Shown here: in pieces, positions 56,543 through 60,513 of the stretch | Numbering within the stretch: position 1 is the first letter of the stretch | How the letters are laid out: each line of letters starts with the position of its first letter | Source: Janthinobacterium sp. SUN073 | Lineage (GTDB): Bacteria > Pseudomonadota > Gammaproteobacteria > Burkholderiales > Burkholderiaceae_D | Reading direction: 5' to 3' | DNA length: 60,513 nucleotides | Assembly (NCBI RefSeq): GCF_030397665.1 | Contig: NZ_JAPUBT010000017.1 | Coordinates: forward strand, 1-60,513 | Made by a program: the position numbers and the translations under genes | The notes under the pieces: model-generated | The model's database searches: none | What the model saw: the letters and a program-made list of their open reading frames with translations, nothing else | Told to the model about the DNA's origin: nothing

Positions 56543-57085
56543 TTAAGCGGCTGCTGGGGCTTCTTCTGCTGCTGCTTCTTCTGCAGGAGCTTCGGCGCCT
56601 TCGCCTTTTTTCGCTGCCAGGGCAGCCAGACCACGTGCAAAGCCCGAAACCGGAGCCAGCATAACGCCCAACAACTGCGCAATGAGGACTTCACGGCTAG
56701 GAATGCTCGCCAACGCGGTGACAGCAGCTGTATCCAGCGGCTTGCCTGCGTAGTTACCTGCTTTGATGACCAGTTTGTCGTTGGTTTTAGCGAAGTCAGC
56801 GATGACTTTAGCTGCTGCAACGGCATCGGCCGAGATCGAGTAGATCAACGGGCCGGTCATGGCATCTGCCAGGCTGGCGAATGCGGTACCTTCAACGGAG
56901 CGACGAGCCAGAGTGTTTTTCAACACACGCAGGTACACGCCTTGGGCACGCGCTTTAGCACGCAGTTGCGTCAAGTGACCAACCTGGATGCCACGATATT
57001 CGGCCACGACGATCGTTTGCGCATTTGCTACTTGTGCGGAAACTTCGGCGACGACGGCCTTTTTGTCATTCAGATTGAGACTCAC
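56543..57085 (-). CDS. rplJ: 50S ribosomal protein L10
   Basis: 180 residues starting (M/V)SLNLNDKKAVVAEVSAQ. The start is a GTG at 57085, chosen because a perfect AAGGAGG lies six bases upstream and the resulting N-terminus is the conserved one; no suitable ATG exists at that point. The rRNA-binding domain (VAEYRGIQVGHLTQLR) and the C-terminal L7/L12-binding tail rich in Ala/Glu are present. L10 with L7/L12 represses this operon through the leader at 57230-57320. Confidence 0.97.
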   Translation of the reverse strand: MSLNLNDKKAVVAEVSAQVANAQTIVVAEYRGIQVGHLTQLRAKARAQGVYLRVLKNTLARRSVEGTAFASLADAMTGPLIYSISADAVAAAKVIADFAKTNDKLVIKAGNYAGKPLDTAAVTALASIPSREVLIAQLLGVMLAPVSGFARGLAALAAKKGEGAEAPAEEAAAEEAPAAA

Positions 57086-57229
57086 GGTCAACCTCCTTAA
57101 ATGATGTTCGGCAATCACAACCGAGTGGTTGAGCGCCTTGCATCGGTTCGAACACGGCGTCCGAAGTCAAGAAGTACTAAACTGAGCGGATGGATTCACG
57201 CAGCATGAGGACTACAAAACTTGTTCGGG

Positions 57230-57320
57230 TACACCATCTGCGTTGGGCACTTGCCGTTGCCGGCAAGCCTATTAACCTTCTGCATGTACGATCACAGTCG
57301 GCCCAACGGTCTTTGATTGT
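57230..57320 (-). ncRNA. L10 autoregulatory leader
   Basis: On the transcript strand CCGTTGGGC (around 57301-57309) pairs with GCCCAACG (57241-57248), enclosing the conserved AGGTTAATAG segment, and is followed by CAGATGG, the arrangement of the ribosomal L10 leader that binds L10-(L7/L12)4. It begins about 85 bases after the rplA stop and lies ~145 bases before the rplJ start. The remainder of the 319-base gap also has a hairpin-forming CTGTCTGTCC / GGCAGGCAGACA segment at about 57318-57353. Confidence 0.8.
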
Positions 57321-57404
57321 CTGCCTGCCTGGTGCGAACACCGGACAGACAGCCCAAAGATGCGCCCGCAGCGCCCGGAGGCGCCACAGGACTTGATTCT
57401 TTAC

Positions 57405-58100
57405 TTAAGCTGCCAGGCTAGTCTGGTCAACACGGACGCCAGCGCCCATGGTCGACGACAGCGAAACTTTGCGCAGGTACACGCCTTTGCTCGATGCTGG
57501 CTTGGCTTTGTTCAGTGCGTCGATCAGTGCGACCAGATTCGATTTCAGATCTGCGTCAGCGAACGATTTACGGCCGATGGTAGCGTGGATGATACCGGAT
57601 TTGTCGGTACGGTACTGAACTTGACCGGCTTTCGCGTTTTTCACGGCGGTAGCGACGTCAGGAGTAACAGTGCCAACTTTCGGGTTAGGCATCATGCCGC
57701 GTGGGCCCAGGATCTGACCCAGGGTACCAACGATACGCATGGTATCTGGCGAAGCGATAACGATATCGAAAGGCATGTCGCCTGCTTTGATACGCTCAGC
57801 CAGGTCTTCCATACCAACGATGTCGGCGCCAGCTGCTTTAGCGGCTTCTGCTTTTTCGCCCGACGCGAACACTGCCACGCGTACGGTTTTGCCGGTACCA
57901 GCTGGCAGCACGACGGAGCCGCGCACCACTTGGTCGGATTTCTTAGGATCAACACCCAGTTGTACCGATACGTCGATCGATTCATTGAACTTGGCCGTTG
58001 CGCACTCTTTGATCAGAGCGACAGCGTTGTCGAAAGCGTACACTTTGGTACGGTCGACTTTGGCTTTCAAAGCCTTGATACGTTTGGATAACTTAGCCAT
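57405..58100 (-). CDS. rplA: 50S ribosomal protein L1
   Basis: 231 residues, typical length. It starts MAKLSKRIKALKAKVDRTK and contains the signature region IVGTLGQILGPRGMMPNPKVGTV. L1 forms the L1 stalk that releases deacylated tRNA from the E site and in E. coli represses the rplKA mRNA. Its start overlaps the rplK stop by one base (TAATG), indicating coupled translation. Confidence 0.98.
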   Translation of the reverse strand: MAKLSKRIKALKAKVDRTKVYAFDNAVALIKECATAKFNESIDVSVQLGVDPKKSDQVVRGSVVLPAGTGKTVRVAVFASGEKAEAAKAAGADIVGMEDLAERIKAGDMPFDIVIASPDTMRIVGTLGQILGPRGMMPNPKVGTVTPDVATAVKNAKAGQVQYRTDKSGIIHATIGRKSFADADLKSNLVALIDALNKAKPASSKGVYLRKVSLSSTMGAGVRVDQTSLAA

Positions 58101-58534
58101 TATACAACACCTTCCACCGTGATACCAATCGAACGAGCGGAACCAGCGATGGTGCGTACAGCAGCATCCATGTCGGCAGCGGTCAGATCAGGGGTTTTCA
58201 ATTTAGCGATTTCTTCAGCTTGTGCGCGGGTCAGCGTACCGACTTTGTCGGTATGTGGCTTCGGCGAACCTTTGGTGATCGCAGCAGCTTTTTTGATCAG
58301 GTAGGTTGCTGGAGGCGTCTTCATCACGAACGTGAAGGACTTGTCCGCAAACGCGGTGATCACGACTGGAATCGGCATGCCTGGCTCCAGACCTTGGGTC
58401 TGTGCATTGAAGGCTTTGCAGAATTCCATGATGTTCAGACCACGTTGACCCAGAGCTGGACCGATTGGTGGGGATGGGTTTGCTTTACCAGCTGGCACTT
58501 GCAGCTTGATAAAACCAATGATTTTCTTTGCCAT
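58100..58534 (-). CDS. rplK: 50S ribosomal protein L11
   Basis: 144 residues. The N-terminal domain (MAKKIIGFIKLQVPAGKANPSPPIGPALGQRG) and the rRNA-binding C-terminal domain (ending GSARSIGITVEGVV) are intact. L11 sits at the GTPase-associated centre and is needed for stringent-response activation. It is 116 bases downstream of nusG and overlaps rplA by one base. Confidence 0.98.
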   Translation of the reverse strand: MAKKIIGFIKLQVPAGKANPSPPIGPALGQRGLNIMEFCKAFNAQTQGLEPGMPIPVVITAFADKSFTFVMKTPPATYLIKKAAAITKGSPKPHTDKVGTLTRAQAEEIAKLKTPDLTAADMDAAVRTIAGSARSIGITVEGVV

Positions 58535-58564
58535 GATGGCTCCTATCTTGGATTGAGTAGTAGC

Positions 58565-58591
58565 GCCCCGCCGATCCTACCCTGGCGGGGC
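58565..58591 (-). promoter_or_regulatory. GC-rich hairpin in the nusG-rplK gap
   Basis: GCCCCGCC and GGCGGGGC form a perfect 8-bp stem with an 11-base loop, about 30 bases before the rplK start. It has no T run, so it is unlikely to terminate transcription. It may mark an mRNA-processing site or the L1 target of the rplKA message. Confidence 0.4.
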
Positions 58592-58650
58592 TCCTCTGAC
58601 CGGATTTCGCTTTGACTACCGCGACGCTCCTGGTGGCGCTTGATACAGAC

Positions 58651-59277
58651 TTAAACTTTTTCGACCTGGCCGAATTCGAGTTCCACCGGAGTAGCGCGGC
58701 CGAAGATGGTGACCGAGACGCGCACTTTGGATTTCTCGTAATTGACTTCTTCGACATTGCCGTTGAAGTCGGTGAACGGACCATCCTTGATGCGCACTTG
58801 CTCGCCCACTTCGTACAAGGTTTTTGGACGGGGCTTTTCAACACCTTCCTGCATCTGCTTCATGATGCCGTCGATTTCGCGCGCGGAGATCGGCGTCGGC
58901 TTGTTCGACTTGCCACCAATGAAACCGGTAACCTTGCTGGTGTTCTTGACCAAGTGCCAGCTCTCGTCCGTCATTTCCATTTCAACCAGCACATAGCCAG
59001 GATAGAAACGACGTTCGGTGACGGACTTCACACCATTCTTGACTTCGACCACTTCTTCGATCGGCACCAGGATCTGGCCGAACTGGTCTTGCATGCCCGC
59101 GCGCTCGATACGCTCGGTCAGTGCGCGCATGACGCTTTTTTCCATGCCGGAATAAGCATGCACGACATACCAGCGCTTGCTGCTGACTGGCACGCTCAGC
59201 GCGGCACCAGTGTCCGCTACCGGAGCGTCGCCCGGAACGGACTCGTCCGCCGCTTCATCATGCACATTTTCGCTCAT
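58651..59277 (-). CDS. nusG: Transcription termination/antitermination factor NusG
   Basis: 208 residues from MSENVHDEAADESVPG. After an acidic N-terminal extension of ~30 residues comes the NGN domain (KRWYVVHAYSGMEKSVMRAL, RRFYPGYVLVEMEM) and the C-terminal KOW domain (GEQVRIKDGPFTDFNGNVEEV). It contacts RNA polymerase and Rho or S10. The extension is longer than in E. coli NusG (181 residues). Its ATG overlaps the secE stop by one base, so the two are coupled; this supports 59277 over the ATG at 59289. Confidence 0.97.
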   Translation of the reverse strand: MSENVHDEAADESVPGDAPVADTGAALSVPVSSKRWYVVHAYSGMEKSVMRALTERIERAGMQDQFGQILVPIEEVVEVKNGVKSVTERRFYPGYVLVEMEMTDESWHLVKNTSKVTGFIGGKSNKPTPISAREIDGIMKQMQEGVEKPRPKTLYEVGEQVRIKDGPFTDFNGNVEEVNYEKSKVRVSVTIFGRATPVELEFGQVEKV

Positions 59278-59660
59278 TATTTTTTCCAACCCAGAATTAC
59301 GTCATACAACAAAAACTCGAGCAATTTATCCGTGCCCCACAGGAAAATCGCCATGACCAGCACAAAGGCAAACACGATCGCAGTAATCTGCGTGGCTTCT
59401 TTGCGGGTAGGCCAAACGACTTTCTTGGTTTCGCGCACAGCTTCTTTGGCGAAATTGAGAAATTCACGGCCGGTCGTCGAGATATACAAGAGTGCAACAG
59501 CAATAACCAAACCAGCCACAAGCGCGCTTGCACGCACCAGAGCTGGTTGGCCTGCCAGGTAATAAAACCCGACTACTCCTGCAATCGCAGCCACTATTGC
59601 CAGCGCGACTTTTATCTTGTCACTCGACGTGCTAACGGTTTGCACGGATTGATTTGACAT
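59277..59660 (-). CDS. secE: Preprotein translocase subunit SecE
   Basis: 127 residues with three membrane helices (about 17-35, 41-60 and 92-115), as in E. coli SecE. The conserved amphipathic helix and third-helix region are clear: EFLNFAKEAVRETKKVVWPTRKEATQIT. SecE clamps SecY in the general secretion channel. The start 59660 (MSNQSVQTVS) is chosen, because the longer open frame runs into the tRNA gene. Confidence 0.95.
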   Translation of the reverse strand: MSNQSVQTVSTSSDKIKVALAIVAAIAGVVGFYYLAGQPALVRASALVAGLVIAVALLYISTTGREFLNFAKEAVRETKKVVWPTRKEATQITAIVFAFVLVMAIFLWGTDKLLEFLLYDVILGWKK

Positions 59661-59692
59661 TTTTCTACTTTCGGTGCCCTGCACCTTGACGG

Positions 59693-59768
59693 TGGCAGGG
59701 ACGGAGGGCATCGAACCCCCAACCTTCGGTTTTGGAGACCGACGCTCTGCCAATTGAGCTACGTCCCT
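59693..59768 (-). tRNA. tRNA-Trp (anticodon CCA)
   Basis: A complete cloverleaf: acceptor AGGGACG / CGTCCCT, D arm with GTAGCTCAATTGGCAGAGC, anticodon loop CTCCAAA giving CCA, T arm with GGTTCGATGCC. The 3' CCA is encoded (59693-59695). The tuf-tRNA-Trp-secE-nusG order is common in Proteobacteria. Confidence 0.97.
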
Positions 59769-59834
59769 ACGTAAAACTTTCGAGGAGTGCTATTCTACCA
59801 CCCAGGACGCCCCGGGTGGAAGCATAACATTTCC

Positions 59835-60513
59835 TTATGCGAGGATTTTTGCAACCACGCCGGCGCCGACGGTACGACCGCCTTCACGGATAGCGAAGCG
59901 CAGGCCTTCTTCCATCGCGATCGGGTTGATCAGCTTGACGGTGATCGACACGTTATCGCCTGGCATGACCATTTCTTTGTCTGCTGGCAACTCGATCGAA
60001 CCAGTCACGTCCGTTGTGCGGAAGTAGAACTGTGGACGATAGTTGTTGAAGAATGGCGTATGACGGCCGCCTTCGTCTTTCGACAGAACATAGATCTCGC
60101 CGGTGAAGTGCGCATGCGGCTTGATCGAGCCTGGCTTGGCCAGAACTTGACCACGTTGCACGTCTTCACGCTTGGTGCCGCGCAGCAGCAGACCAACGTT
60201 GTCGCCTGCTTGACCTTGGTCCAGCAGTTTGCGGAACATTTCCACGCCGGTGCAAGTCGTTTTGACGGTATCGATAATACCAACGATTTCGATCTCTTCG
60301 CCGACTTTGACAATGCCGCGCTCGATACGACCGGTCACCACGGTACCGCGACCCGAGATCGAGAACACGTCTTCCACTGGCATCAGGAAAGCACCGTCAA
60401 CAGCGCGCTCTGGCGTTGGGATGTAGGAATCGAGGGCATCGGCCAGACGCAACACTGCATCCACGCCCATTTCGCCTTCTTTGCCTTCCAGCGCCATACG
60501 TGCCGAACCTTTG
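59835..60513 (-). CDS. tuf: Elongation factor Tu, 3' part (partial, runs off the window)
   Basis: The last ~226 codons of EF-Tu are present; the gene continues past the right edge, so the internal ATG at 60497 is not a start. Domain II (SISGRGTVVTGRIERG) and domain III (HTPFFNNYRPQFYFRTTDVTG, ending GAGVVAKILA) are intact. It is the tuf copy linked to the secE-nusG-rpoBC block; the other copy is the last gene of the str operon at the left edge, same strand. Confidence 0.98.
   Translation of the reverse strand, partial: KGSARMALEGKEGEMGVDAVLRLADALDSYIPTPERAVDGAFLMPVEDVFSISGRGTVVTGRIERGIVKVGEEIEIVGIIDTVKTTCTGVEMFRKLLDQGQAGDNVGLLLRGTKREDVQRGQVLAKPGSIKPHAHFTGEIYVLSKDEGGRHTPFFNNYRPQFYFRTTDVTGSIELPADKEMVMPGDNVSITVKLINPIAMEEGLRFAIREGGRTVGAGVVAKILA

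Overview
This window looks like a GC-rich betaproteobacterial chromosome, most likely Oxalobacteraceae (Janthinobacterium/Massilia/Duganella type). That call is an inference from the ribosomal and RNA polymerase protein sequences, the TUG/GUG start usage, a Cache-type chemoreceptor and a giant cyclic beta-glucan synthase. No database search was run.

Layout. Two blocks of core information-processing genes, both on the minus strand, frame the window. At the left is the str operon: rpsL, rpsG, fusA and the 5' end of a first tuf, with a clear sigma-70 promoter at 3592-3620. At the right, read from the right edge, are the 3' end of a second tuf, tRNA-Trp, secE, nusG, rplK, rplA, an L10 leader, rplJ, rplL, rpoB and rpoC. 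These blocks are adjacent in many Betaproteobacteria; here about 44 kb of other genes lie between rpsL (3413) and rpoC (47402). Just downstream of rpoC is a tandem, frameshifted copy of the rpoC 3' end together with its terminator.

The intervening region holds: a membrane phosphoethanolamine-transferase-like enzyme; a membrane-anchored MutS-like ATPase; a six-gene operon for a MacAB-type ABC efflux system (adaptor, ATPase, two permeases) with its own sigma-54 response regulator and NtrY-like kinase, preceded by a -24/-12 promoter; a spermidine-synthase-like protein; a MocR regulator divergent from a flavin split-barrel protein; an exported methyltransferase-like protein; a serine hydrolase and two M1 metallopeptidases; a GDT1/TMEM165 manganese exporter under a yybP-ykoY riboswitch; a ~2,950-residue NdvB-type cyclic glucan synthase; a cysteine desulfurase fused to a degenerate persulfide-dioxygenase domain and a rhodanese, divergent from a DecR-like Lrp regulator; a chemoreceptor; a thioredoxin-like protein; an HPP-CBS membrane protein overlapping an M48 peptidase; a DUF885 protein; an HDOD protein; and an HTH/nucleotidyltransferase-like regulator.

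The themes are envelope and stress physiology: efflux, lipid A or glucan modification, exported peptidases, manganese and cysteine homeostasis. No insertion sequence, integrase, prophage or CRISPR array was seen, and base composition is uniform apart from an AT-richer gap at about 46.63-47.11 kb. The most novel-looking items are the desulfurase/pseudo-dioxygenase/rhodanese fusion with its DecR-like regulator, the self-contained sigma-54 efflux operon, and the duplicated rpoC tail.
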